DNA from: Peptococcaceae bacterium BRH_c4b | Lineage (GTDB): Bacteria; Bacillota; Desulfotomaculia; Desulfotomaculales; Desulfocucumaceae | DNA: 64,000 nucleotides | NCBI GenBank assembly: GCA_000961595.1 | Contig: LADO01000050.1 | Coordinates: 1 to 64,000 of the forward strand | Direction: 5' to 3' | Shown here: positions 57,132 through 64,000 of the stretch, in pieces | How positions within the stretch are numbered: the first letter of the stretch is position 1 | How the letters are laid out: every line of letters starts with the position of its first letter | Translations under genes and position numbers: made by a program | The notes under the pieces: generated by a model | Seen by the model: the letters and a program-made list of their open reading frames with translations, nothing else | Database searches by the model: none | Told to the model about the DNA's origin: nothing

Positions 57132-58783
57132 TTCCCGCCCTCCTGACGACCACCTGGTTTTGATGCCGAGGGCTTCATCCTCCGGGACTGGCCGCGCCGG
57201 TTCAATTTGGCAGTCTCGGCGGGCCGGCTGTCCATGGCCCACCAGGGGGCGCGCACCGCTACATCTTTCAGATCGCCGGTGTGCAGGGGCGCCAGGGAAG
57301 CCAGGTAGGGCACCCCGAAGGAGCGCAGCCCGGCCAGATGAATGAGCATGGCCAGTATACCCACCATCACCCCGAACAGGCCCAGGGTGGCCGCCAGCAG
57401 CATCAAGGGGAAGCGCAGCAAGCGCATGGTGAGGGCGATATTAAAGCTCGGGTTCATGAACGAGGCTATGCCAGTGATGGCTACCACGATAACCATCAGT
57501 GAAGATACGATGCCCGCCTGCACGGCTGCCTGGCCAATGACCAGGGCGCCCACTATGCTCACCGCCTGGCCCACCGCCCGGGGCAGGCGGATACCGGCCT
57601 CCCTTAAAGCTTCAAAGGTAAACTCCATCATCAGGGCTTCCACCAGGGCCGGGAAGGGCACCCCCTCCCGGGCGGCGGCCAGAGTGATTAATAGCCGGGT
57701 GGGAATCATTTCCTGGTGGAAGGTGGTAATGGCAATGTACAGGGACGGCAGCAGCAGTGACATGCCAAAGGCTATATACCTTAAACAGCGTATGGCGGTA
57801 CTCAGTATATATCGTTCGTAATAATCCTCGGGTGTCTGCATAAATGTAATAAACTCTGCCGGCACTATCAGTGCAAAGGGAGTACCGTCGGTGAGAATAG
57901 CCACCCGCCCCTCCAGCAGGGTGGCCACCACCCGGTCCGGCCGCTCGGTGTGAACCACCTGGGGAAAGGGGGAATAGGGGTCATCCTCGATAAATTCCTC
58001 CAGGTAGCCGCTTTCCAGCACCCCGCCGATATCGATGCGCTGCAGCCGGCGCTTGACCTCGGCCACCATATCCGGGGAAACAATACCCCTGATATAGGCA
58101 ATGGTGACCCCGGTATAAGTAACCCTGCCGATATGAAAATCCTCGAATATAAGGTTGGGGCTCCTCAGCCGGCGGCGGATCAGGGTGGTGTTGGTGCGCA
58201 GGGTTTCGGTGAATCCCTCCCGGGGGCCCCGCACCACAACCTCGGATTTCGGCTCGGTAACATCCCGGGATTTCCAGGCATTGATGCTGATGCGCAGGGC
58301 ATTATCCTGGCCGTTGATGAGCAGCAGTACTTCACCGTACAGAATACCCGTCACCGCATCTTCCATGACGCGGGCATTTTTGACGTTGGCTCCGGTAATG
58401 ACAGAGTTATTAACAAACTCCAGGAGATTGCCTCTGACGGGGTTAAACCCGGCTTGGCCGGACTCCAGTATCAGGGGTTTCATGATAGCGTTGTTGAGCA
58501 AGTTCATGTCCGTCAGGCCGTCCACATAAATTACGGCGGCCTCGGTTTGTTCCTCCATGCCCAGCTTAAATCGCCGGAAGATCACATCGGTATTCTGTCC
58601 CAGGATGGCTTTCAATAAATCCAAGTTATTATTAAGGCTGGAGGAAACCTTCATCTGCTTTAGTTCTTCGGCGTGGTATACCCGCCGGTCCGGCTCCGGC
58701 TGCTTCCGGGCGTTTATTAAAGGACCGGAAGGTTTCTTCTCAGGAGCCTTTTTAAATATTTTTTTCAACAACCGGGATACCAC
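57128..58783 (-). CDS. gerAA: Spore germination protein GerAA-type
   Basis: About 551 residues from GTG 58783 (GAGGAGG upstream); the in-frame TTG at 58822 lacks a ribosome site. The N-terminal soluble domain (about 25-280) contains QNTDVIFRRF, AAVIYVDGLTD and PREGFTETLRTNTTLIRRRL. The membrane part follows with PTRLLITLAAAREGVPFPAL, ALMMEFTFEALREAGIRLPR and AVSIVGALVIGQAAVQAGIV. GerAA oligomerises into the nutrient-gated ion channel of the spore inner membrane. It is first in the operon gerAA-gerAC-(gerAB). Confidence 0.95.
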   Translation of the reverse strand: MVSRLLKKIFKKAPEKKPSGPLINARKQPEPDRRVYHAEELKQMKVSSSLNNNLDLLKAILGQNTDVIFRRFKLGMEEQTEAAVIYVDGLTDMNLLNNAIMKPLILESGQAGFNPVRGNLLEFVNNSVITGANVKNARVMEDAVTGILYGEVLLLINGQDNALRISINAWKSRDVTEPKSEVVVRGPREGFTETLRTNTTLIRRRLRSPNLIFEDFHIGRVTYTGVTIAYIRGIVSPDMVAEVKRRLQRIDIGGVLESGYLEEFIEDDPYSPFPQVVHTERPDRVVATLLEGRVAILTDGTPFALIVPAEFITFMQTPEDYYERYILSTAIRCLRYIAFGMSLLLPSLYIAITTFHQEMIPTRLLITLAAAREGVPFPALVEALMMEFTFEALREAGIRLPRAVGQAVSIVGALVIGQAAVQAGIVSSLMVIVVAITGIASFMNPSFNIALTMRLLRFPLMLLAATLGLFGVMVGILAMLIHLAGLRSFGVPYLASLAPLHTGDLKDVAVRAPWWAMDSRPAETAKLNRRGQSRRMKPSASKPGGRQEGGN

Positions 58784-59015
58784 AGGCGGCCAAACCTCCT
58801 CGTATAAGAAGCGGGTAATCAAACGTCAGGCGTCAGTAATTTTGAACTATAGCTATGGGATCAAGCCGGTCGTTGTTTTACTAATCACTTTTTGCAGTGC
58901 TGATATCACAACAAGCACACGACGATATGTCACAAAATTCCCTCGCTTATAATATCCGACACAGATAGTATTATTATTCTCTCCTGCTAATAATATCCTA
59001 AGGCAAGTAGGGGGG

Positions 59016-59075
59016 GCAAGCAGGGACGGTTCTTGACTTGCCTATTCAGGCAAGTCAAGAACCGTCCCTGCTTGC
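59016..59075. repeat. 60-bp near-perfect palindrome, left of gerAB
   Basis: A 28-bp stem with a 4-base loop (ATTC): GCAAGCAGGGACGGTTCTTG to CAAGAACCGTCCCTGCTTGC. The copy at 60317-60376 differs only by G/A at one stem position and its partner. Between 58784 and 59232 I see no gene; the gerAA promoter region lies near 58850-58990. Confidence 0.92.
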
Positions 59076-59232
59076 CTTCGAATCATGTTGCCGAATCCGG
59101 AATAGAAAATTTAGTAAAGGAAATTATTAACGTTACAATAACTAAAATAATGACCTTTGCCCGAAGCCGGGATTGAAACAGTAAAGCCCCTTTTGGCCGT
59201 CGAATATTTTAAAAGGCAGGGAAACCGCAATT

Positions 59233-60324
59233 ATGCTGGAACAGGGCAAAATATCGTGTGCTCAGGCGTTCTATTTACTGGTAAACATGGTGAGTAGCAC
59301 AGCGGCGTTATTCCTGCCGGCTATAGTAACCCGGGAAGCCGGGCGGGACGCCTGGCTGGCCCCGGTGCTGGCCACAATACCGGGCATCTACCTGGCCCTG
59401 GTAATAGGCGCATTGGGGAAAAGGTTTCCCGGCCAGACCCTGATCCAGTATCTTCAATCCGCCCTGGGCACCTGGCCGGGTAGATTAGCCGGCGTTTTAT
59501 ACATTTTTTATTTTCTGCATACCAATGCCATTATAATTCGGGAATTTGGCGAACTGATGGTCGGCCTGGTATTGCCCGGCACACCCCTGCCGGTTATGCA
59601 CGGGGTAATGCTCCTGCTCTGCGCCTGGGCCATCCGGGGGGGGCTGGAGGTGCTGGCCAGAACCCTGGAACTTACCGTTCCGCTGATCATTTTCCTTTAT
59701 TCCACAATTATTATACTGACGGCCAATCAAATGAACTTCTATAACCTGGCACCGGTACTGGAAAATGGCATTTTGCCCGTCATCAGGGGATCCCTTGCTC
59801 CCGCCGGCTGGTGGGGAGAAATAATACTGCTGGCCATGTTCCTCCCCTACCTGACCAAACCCGGTGAAGGAAGGCGCTGCGCCATTCTGGCTGTGGTTGC
59901 CATCGGGCTCATACTCACCTACGGCGCTGTAGCCAACATATTAGTGTTCGGATCTGCTACGGTAAGCAGGATGACCTTCCCTACCTTTTCCCTGATCAGA
60001 GAGATCAGCCTGGCTGGTTTTCTGGAGCGCATTGAATCGTTGGCGGTGGCCATCTGGGTGATAGGTTTGTTTGGCAAAATAGCACTGTTCTATTACGCTG
60101 CCGTACTGGGGGCCGCACAGTTGGCAAATTTAAGGACCTACCGTCCCCTGGTACTGCCCGTAGGGGTACTCCTGGTAGCACTGTCTATCCTGGTGGTACC
60201 AAGCTCAGTAGAACTTGTAGCTCATATAGCCAAAGTATGGCCACCCTTTGCCTATGTTTTTGAGTATTTAATCCCCACAGTGCTGCTGGGGTTGGCGGCG
60301 GTAAAAAAAACAGGTAGCAAGTAG
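59233..60324 (+). CDS. gerAB: Spore germination permease GerAB-type (intact)
   Basis: 363 residues with ten predicted membrane helices, the normal GerAB length. Start ISCAQAFYLLVNMVSSTAAL, then VTREAGRDAWLAPVLATIPG, a hallmark of endospore permeases, and RMTFPTFSLIREISLAGFLE in the second half. It belongs to the APC superfamily and binds nutrient germinants such as amino acids in the spore inner membrane. It is encoded divergently from gerAA. Because the operon copy is broken, this gene probably supplies the B subunit for GerAA/GerAC. Two near-identical palindromes flank it. Confidence 0.93.
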   Translation: MLEQGKISCAQAFYLLVNMVSSTAALFLPAIVTREAGRDAWLAPVLATIPGIYLALVIGALGKRFPGQTLIQYLQSALGTWPGRLAGVLYIFYFLHTNAIIIREFGELMVGLVLPGTPLPVMHGVMLLLCAWAIRGGLEVLARTLELTVPLIIFLYSTIIILTANQMNFYNLAPVLENGILPVIRGSLAPAGWWGEIILLAMFLPYLTKPGEGRRCAILAVVAIGLILTYGAVANILVFGSATVSRMTFPTFSLIREISLAGFLERIESLAVAIWVIGLFGKIALFYYAAVLGAAQLANLRTYRPLVLPVGVLLVALSILVVPSSVELVAHIAKVWPPFAYVFEYLIPTVLLGLAAVKKTGSK

Positions 60325-60376
60325 GGACGGTTCTTGACTTGCCTATTCAGGCAAGTCAAGAACCGTCCCTACTTGC
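60317..60376. repeat. 60-bp perfect palindrome, right of gerAB
   Basis: GCAAGTAGGGACGGTTCTTG is mirrored by CAAGAACCGTCCCTACTTGC across ACTTGCCTATTCAGGCAAGT; a 28-bp stem. It overlaps the last codons of gerAB and may act as its terminator. Confidence 0.92.
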
Positions 60377-60415
60377 TCCTACTTGCTCTACGCTGGGTTA
60401 ACAAAAAATTTCTGG

Positions 60416-60649
60416 TCAGGACAAAATTTTTTCTATATATGCGCTAATCGGCTTAAAAACGGCTTCGACAACTTTCGTAGGGTTGGGTAGTGGCAGTTCC
60501 AGCACATGCCCGTAGCTGTAGAACATGCCGATAATGAGCAGCACACTGAAAGCCGCCAGCTCCCGCCACATTTTTTTCTTAATTAACATTGGGACCTCAT
60601 AGGCAATAATCCCTATGAAAATTAGGCTGAGCAGAAAAAGCACGGGCAT
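60416..60649 (-). CDS. Small two-helix membrane protein, copy 2 (77 aa)
   Basis: Same protein as 54413-54646 over residues 5-56 except for single exchanges (YSYGHVLELPLPNPTK). The tail differs (VVEAVFKPISAYIEKILS). The DNA identity extends upstream through CCTCCTAATCGTATA and CTGGCCTTTAGCT, then ends abruptly. It lies between the intact gerAB and the DRTGG gene, transcribed against gerAB. Confidence 0.75.
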   Translation of the reverse strand: MPVLFLLSLIFIGIIAYEVPMLIKKKMWRELAAFSVLLIIGMFYSYGHVLELPLPNPTKVVEAVFKPISAYIEKILS

Positions 60650-60702
60650 ATCCTCCTAATCGTATACCCCTGGCCTTTAGCTGTGCGCCGCTTCCTGTCT
60701 TT

Positions 60703-61755
60703 TTACCCCAGCAACTGCAGTATGGTTTGCCAGTCGCAGTGGTTTTCTATGTTTTCCCTGGCCATCTCTATGGTACGGCGGTCTGTGGACCGGATGCGAC
60801 GGGTAACTTCGGAGCATTTTTCCAGGGTGGTATAGGTGTCGTAATGGACCAGTATCACCGGGACGCCCTTTTCCTCGGCCCTGGAGGTAACCTTGACGTT
60901 GGGGTACAGGCCCCCGGTAAGTATTAGCACCGAGGTGCTGGTTTCCAGTGCTGAAAGGGCCAGGTCGGAGCGGTCACCCCCGGTTATTACCGCTTTGTTG
61001 GGTGCTCTGCGCAGATAGCCCAGGGCACTTTCAATGGTCATGGCGCCCACAATCAAATCCTCCACCGGCCTGTTCATATTATTTTCTCCGGTAAGCAACT
61101 CGCCGCCCAGAGCTTCATAATATTCCGCTACGGTGGGGGAGGTAATTTCAACCCGGCGGGGAATAATCCCCAGGGTGCGATAGCCTTTTTCCCTGAGTAT
61201 GGAACTGTAAATGCCCTCGGTTTTGGCCAGCAGTGGGCGGGATACGTTGTTGAATATGTTGCCCAGCAGAGGTATGTTCTGGGTTGTAAGATAATTGTTG
61301 ATAAATATGGCGTTGTCCAGGCTGTAATCATTTTCTATTCTAATCAGAAACAGCACTGAAGCTTTGAGCTCCCTGGCCAGGGAAACGGCGTCAAGCCCCA
61401 GGCAGCCCATAATGTGGGGAAAACCAGCCCCTCCGATGATTACTATATCGGCTCCTTCCGCTACCTTCCGGTAGGCGCTTTGCACCTTGTCCGGTGATAT
61501 GCAGTGGCGGTATCCGGATAGGTACGATGGCCCGGCCGTAAAAGGCACAATTGCTTCCAGGGGCAGCTTTATATCCAGTACGCTTTGCATCAGTTCCGCG
61601 TCCTCGTCTCTGTGATTGACAGTCCCTCCGGTGCTGCCCACCGGCTTGAAATATGCCACCCGGTGGCCGAGTTCCTTGAATTTAAGGGCCAGACCCAGCG
61701 CCACCGCTGTTTTACCGCTCCCGGCCGTTCCCATTACATAAAGGTTTTTCACCAT
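60703..61755 (-). CDS. P-loop (BioD-like) plus DRTGG-domain protein, phosphotransacetylase N-terminal type
   Basis: 350 residues from ATG 61755 (GTGAGGTG just upstream). NLYVMGTAGSGKTAVALGLA is a P-loop, followed by a dethiobiotin-synthetase-like fold (AYFKPVGSTGG, VIIGGAGFPHIMGC). The DRTGG domain covers about 215-320 (LIVGAMTIESALGYLRRAPN, AVITGGDRSDLALSALETST). Long phosphotransacetylases carry these two domains as a regulatory N-terminus; here they stand alone without catalytic Pta. It follows the ADP-forming acyl-CoA synthetase by eight bases and may regulate or assist it. Confidence 0.88.
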   Translation of the reverse strand: MVKNLYVMGTAGSGKTAVALGLALKFKELGHRVAYFKPVGSTGGTVNHRDEDAELMQSVLDIKLPLEAIVPFTAGPSYLSGYRHCISPDKVQSAYRKVAEGADIVIIGGAGFPHIMGCLGLDAVSLARELKASVLFLIRIENDYSLDNAIFINNYLTTQNIPLLGNIFNNVSRPLLAKTEGIYSSILREKGYRTLGIIPRRVEITSPTVAEYYEALGGELLTGENNMNRPVEDLIVGAMTIESALGYLRRAPNKAVITGGDRSDLALSALETSTSVLILTGGLYPNVKVTSRAEEKGVPVILVHYDTYTTLEKCSEVTRRIRSTDRRTIEMARENIENHCDWQTILQLLG

Positions 61756-61762
61756 GATCACC

Positions 61763-63865
61763 TCACGACACAGTAATTTTTACATCCAGGGCCGATGCTC
61801 CCTGCTTGTAGGCAAAAACCGGATTAATATCCATCTCCGTGATTTCCGGGAAATCGGTAACCAGCCTGGCCGACCTGACCATAATGTTTGTAACGGCTTT
61901 AATATCAGCGGGTTCCTCGCCCCGGTAACCCCTTAGCAGTGTGCTGGCTTTGGTCTCGGCAATCATGGCTTCTATTTCCGGGCCGGTGAGGCCGGCTGCG
62001 AGCCGGAAGGCTACATCTTTGAGCAGGTTGACATATATGCCTCCCAGTCCGAAAGCCATTAGCGGGCCGAATTGCACATCCCTGGTCATGCCGATAATTA
62101 ATTCAATTCCCCGTGGCATCATTTTTTGCAGCTCAATACCGTGTATGACCACCCTGGGTAAATATTTATGTACATTTTCCGATATTTCCAGGAAGCTGTT
62201 GCTTACCTCTTCGACGTTATTAATGCCAATTTTAACCCCACCCACATCGGTTTTATGCAGTATTTTGGGTGAGGCGACCTTCATTACCAGCGGGAAGCCC
62301 ATTATCTCTGCCTGCTCCATTGCTTCCTCCGGGCTGGTGGCAAGTACGGTGGGGGCGGAGGGTATGCCGTAGGCCTCCATGACCCTGGCCGCCTCGCTGC
62401 CCAGCAGCACCAGCCTGCCGTCAGCTTTTACCCGCTGAAATATTTCTTTGACCACATGACGGTCAACTCCCTGTATTTCTCCCATAACTACAGGTTTACC
62501 GGCGCTTTTTCTATTAGCGTAGGCAGACATGCCGGCTATAGCAGCTATGGCAGTTTCCGGAAAGGTGAAACAAGGTATCCGGGCCACGTTAAGCATGTGA
62601 GCCCCTCCGGCCAGCATTTCTCCCCCCATGTAGGCGGCAAACATAGGCTTTTCAGGATAAGACCTGTGGGCCTCGATGATTACCCGGGCGATACCTTCAG
62701 CGTTGGTAACTGCCGTAGGGCACACCAGCACCACGGCGCTGTCCACGCTTTCGTCGGTCATAACCTTTTCCAGGGCTAGGCGGTAGCGGTCGGCTCCGGC
62801 GTCCCCCAGTACATCCACGGGGTTGTATACATTTGCTTCAGCGGGCAGGGAGGTTCTTAAACCCTCAACGGTGTTTTTATTAAATCTGGCCATAGTTAGT
62901 TTATGGTGCTCAATACGGTCCGTGGTAACAATGCCGGGACCGCCGGCATTTGTAATCACCGCCACCCGGCTGCCGGAGGGTATTGGCTGGCGGGAGAAAG
63001 CCACTGCCAGATCGAATAGCTCGGCCATGGTGGTGGAGCGGATAACACCGGCCTGGGCAAAGGCTGTACTGTAGGCCAAATCGCTGCCCGCCAGGGCACC
63101 GGTATGCGATGAGGCTGCCTGGGCGCCGGCCTGGCTTACGCCACTTTTCAGAATAATGACGGGTTTTCGGGAAGTAGCCTCCCTTGCCGCGCGTAAAAAA
63201 TGTTCGCCGTCGGCCACGTCTTCTATGTAGCACAATATTACCCTGGTTACGGGGTCGTGGGCGGCTTCGAGTATAAAGTCTGACTCTGTCAGATTCGCTT
63301 TGTTGCCCAGGCTTATTACTTTGGAAAAGCCCAGGCCGTTAACCATGCTCCAGTCCAAAATGGCCACCAGCATGGCGCCGCTCTGGGAGATGAAGGCGAT
63401 GTCCCCCTTTGGCGGGAAATTTGCCGCGAATGATGCGTTTAAAGGTACGTGTGTATCCATCATGCCAACGCAGTTGGGACCCAGCATACTGATATTGTTT
63501 TCCTTGCAGATGCGTGCCAGTTCCTTTTCCAGATTCAGTCCCTGATGCCCGGTCTCCTTAAAGCCTGCGCTTATAACCACCAGGTTTTTTACGCCGGATC
63601 GCCCGCATTCTTCGGCCACTTTCAGGGTGCCGGCCGCCGGGACTGATATTACGGCAAGATCCACATTTTCCTTAATATCCAATACAGACGGATAGCACTC
63701 CAGGCTTTCTATGGTTTTGTCTTTAGGGTTAATTGGGAATATTTTTCCTTTATAGCCGCTGCTAATAATATTCTTAACAATGGCATTGCCTATTTTTCCT
63801 TCCTTGCTGGAAGCCCCTACAATGGCAACTGAGGTGGGCTTAAAAAAGCTGGTCAGATCAGCCAA
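61763..63865 (-). CDS. ADP-forming acyl-CoA (acetyl-CoA) synthetase, fused alpha-beta chain
   Basis: 701 residues from TTG 63865 with AAGAAGGTG upstream; the longer frame to 63949 only translates the repeat. Domain order: CoA-binding Rossmann (SVAIVGASSKEGKIGNAIVK), succinyl-CoA-ligase-like domains with the phosphorylated His in QAASSHTGALAGSD, and a C-terminal ATP-grasp (GIPSAPTVLATSPEEAMEQA, GFPLVMKVASPKILHKTDVG). It converts acyl-CoA, ADP and phosphate to acid, CoA and ATP, so it conserves energy during acid production, or runs in reverse for activation. First gene of a two-gene unit with the DRTGG protein. Confidence 0.93.
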   Translation of the reverse strand: MADLTSFFKPTSVAIVGASSKEGKIGNAIVKNIISSGYKGKIFPINPKDKTIESLECYPSVLDIKENVDLAVISVPAAGTLKVAEECGRSGVKNLVVISAGFKETGHQGLNLEKELARICKENNISMLGPNCVGMMDTHVPLNASFAANFPPKGDIAFISQSGAMLVAILDWSMVNGLGFSKVISLGNKANLTESDFILEAAHDPVTRVILCYIEDVADGEHFLRAAREATSRKPVIILKSGVSQAGAQAASSHTGALAGSDLAYSTAFAQAGVIRSTTMAELFDLAVAFSRQPIPSGSRVAVITNAGGPGIVTTDRIEHHKLTMARFNKNTVEGLRTSLPAEANVYNPVDVLGDAGADRYRLALEKVMTDESVDSAVVLVCPTAVTNAEGIARVIIEAHRSYPEKPMFAAYMGGEMLAGGAHMLNVARIPCFTFPETAIAAIAGMSAYANRKSAGKPVVMGEIQGVDRHVVKEIFQRVKADGRLVLLGSEAARVMEAYGIPSAPTVLATSPEEAMEQAEIMGFPLVMKVASPKILHKTDVGGVKIGINNVEEVSNSFLEISENVHKYLPRVVIHGIELQKMMPRGIELIIGMTRDVQFGPLMAFGLGGIYVNLLKDVAFRLAAGLTGPEIEAMIAETKASTLLRGYRGEEPADIKAVTNIMVRSARLVTDFPEITEMDINPVFAYKQGASALDVKITVS

Positions 63866-63885
63866 TCTTTTCACCTTCTTAAGTT

Positions 63886-64000
63886 GGGGACATTCCTCCG
63901 ACTCCAGAACCATTCCAATCGGGGACATTCCTCTGACCCCCAGAGCCAAGCTCTTTAGAGAGGTGTGTCCCCATTCCTTTGAAGAGAGGTGTGTCCCCTA
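63886..64000. repeat. GGGGACA-type dispersed repeat cluster (copy 7), at the window edge
   Basis: GGGGACATTCCTCCGACTCC, a second GGGGACATTCCTCTGACCCC, GAGCCAAGCTCTTTAGAGAG and two GTGTGTCCCC ends. The order equals copy 4 at 47870. It extends to the last base and may continue. Confidence 0.88.

Noticed and set aside
56688-58952. Plus-strand frames opposite gerAC and gerAA
   Set aside because: Shadows of strongly coding minus-strand genes; no ribosome sites and no family features.
63866-63949. N-terminal extension of the acyl-CoA synthetase (MALGVRGMSPIGMV)
   Set aside because: The same peptide arises wherever the GGGGACA repeat is read in this frame, for example near 47936.

Overview
The window comes from the chromosome of an endospore-forming, anaerobic-looking Firmicute. 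Evidence for spores is an alpha/beta SASP, its germination protease GPR, and GerA-type receptor genes. Other Firmicute marks are many TTG/GTG starts behind strong Shine-Dalgarno sequences, a PrkC/PrpC pair and FMN and c-di-GMP riboswitches. Gene content (Wolinella-type diheme succinate dehydrogenase, ADP-forming acyl-CoA synthetase with a DRTGG partner, DUF116, RCKP mini-protein, type I-C-like CRISPR) resembles Peptococcaceae/Desulfotomaculales such as Pelotomaculum or Desulfotomaculum. That assignment is an inference from memory, not a database result.

Layout. 1-4874: the distal part of a very long CRISPR array (73 full repeats in view, array continuing to the left), decaying at its right end. 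4875-13500: an accessory-looking stretch of small unknown genes and gene fragments (PAS and SRAP remnants), a methyltransferase, two genes that begin with a cyclic-nucleotide-binding domain (one fused to an SLC13/DASS carrier with a frameshifted C-terminus, one fused to a soluble MCP signalling domain), and a c-di-GMP-I riboswitch ahead of a pseudo-receiver gene. 13498-18610: sdhCAB, a LytTR response regulator and a zinc-ribbon/winged-helix protein. 18876-21433: a cysteine-synthase-like gene with altered motifs, an unknown gene and a TIGR01777 epimerase.

21636-37772 is a conserved housekeeping run: priA, def, fmt, DUF116, rsmB, rlmN, then two FHA genes, PP2C phosphatase, FtsW/RodA, class B PBP, PASTA kinase, rsgA, rpe and an RCKP mini-protein. 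The fhaA-fhaB-phosphatase-RodA-PBP-kinase order matches the classical actinobacterial cluster and couples peptidoglycan synthesis to Ser/Thr phosphorylation. 37893-41485: cheW, a CBS-ACT protein, a BusR-like GntR-RCK_C regulator and unknown genes. 41513-46580: a complete riboflavin operon (promoter, FMN riboswitch with terminator, ribD, ribE, ribBA, ribH) followed by nicotinate phosphoribosyltransferase. 46932-54371: an MBL-fold hydrolase, rpmB, recG, SASP, gpr, rsmD, coaD and a coiled-coil protein. 54413-60649: a spore-germination locus with gerAA and gerAC intact, their gerAB broken by a stop and a 7-bp duplication, an intact gerAB next door between two near-identical 60-bp palindromes, and a duplicated 77-aa membrane protein. 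60703-63865: DRTGG protein and ADP-forming acyl-CoA synthetase.

The intergenic spaces carry several dispersed repeat families. The most frequent has units that start or end in GGGGACA/TGTCCCC and is seen at seven places; one copy is nested inside another repeat. No tRNA, rRNA, transposase or cas gene is visible. The best candidates for something under-described are the riboswitch-controlled pseudo-receiver operon, the two cNMP-domain fusions near the succinate dehydrogenase, and the rebuilt germination locus.
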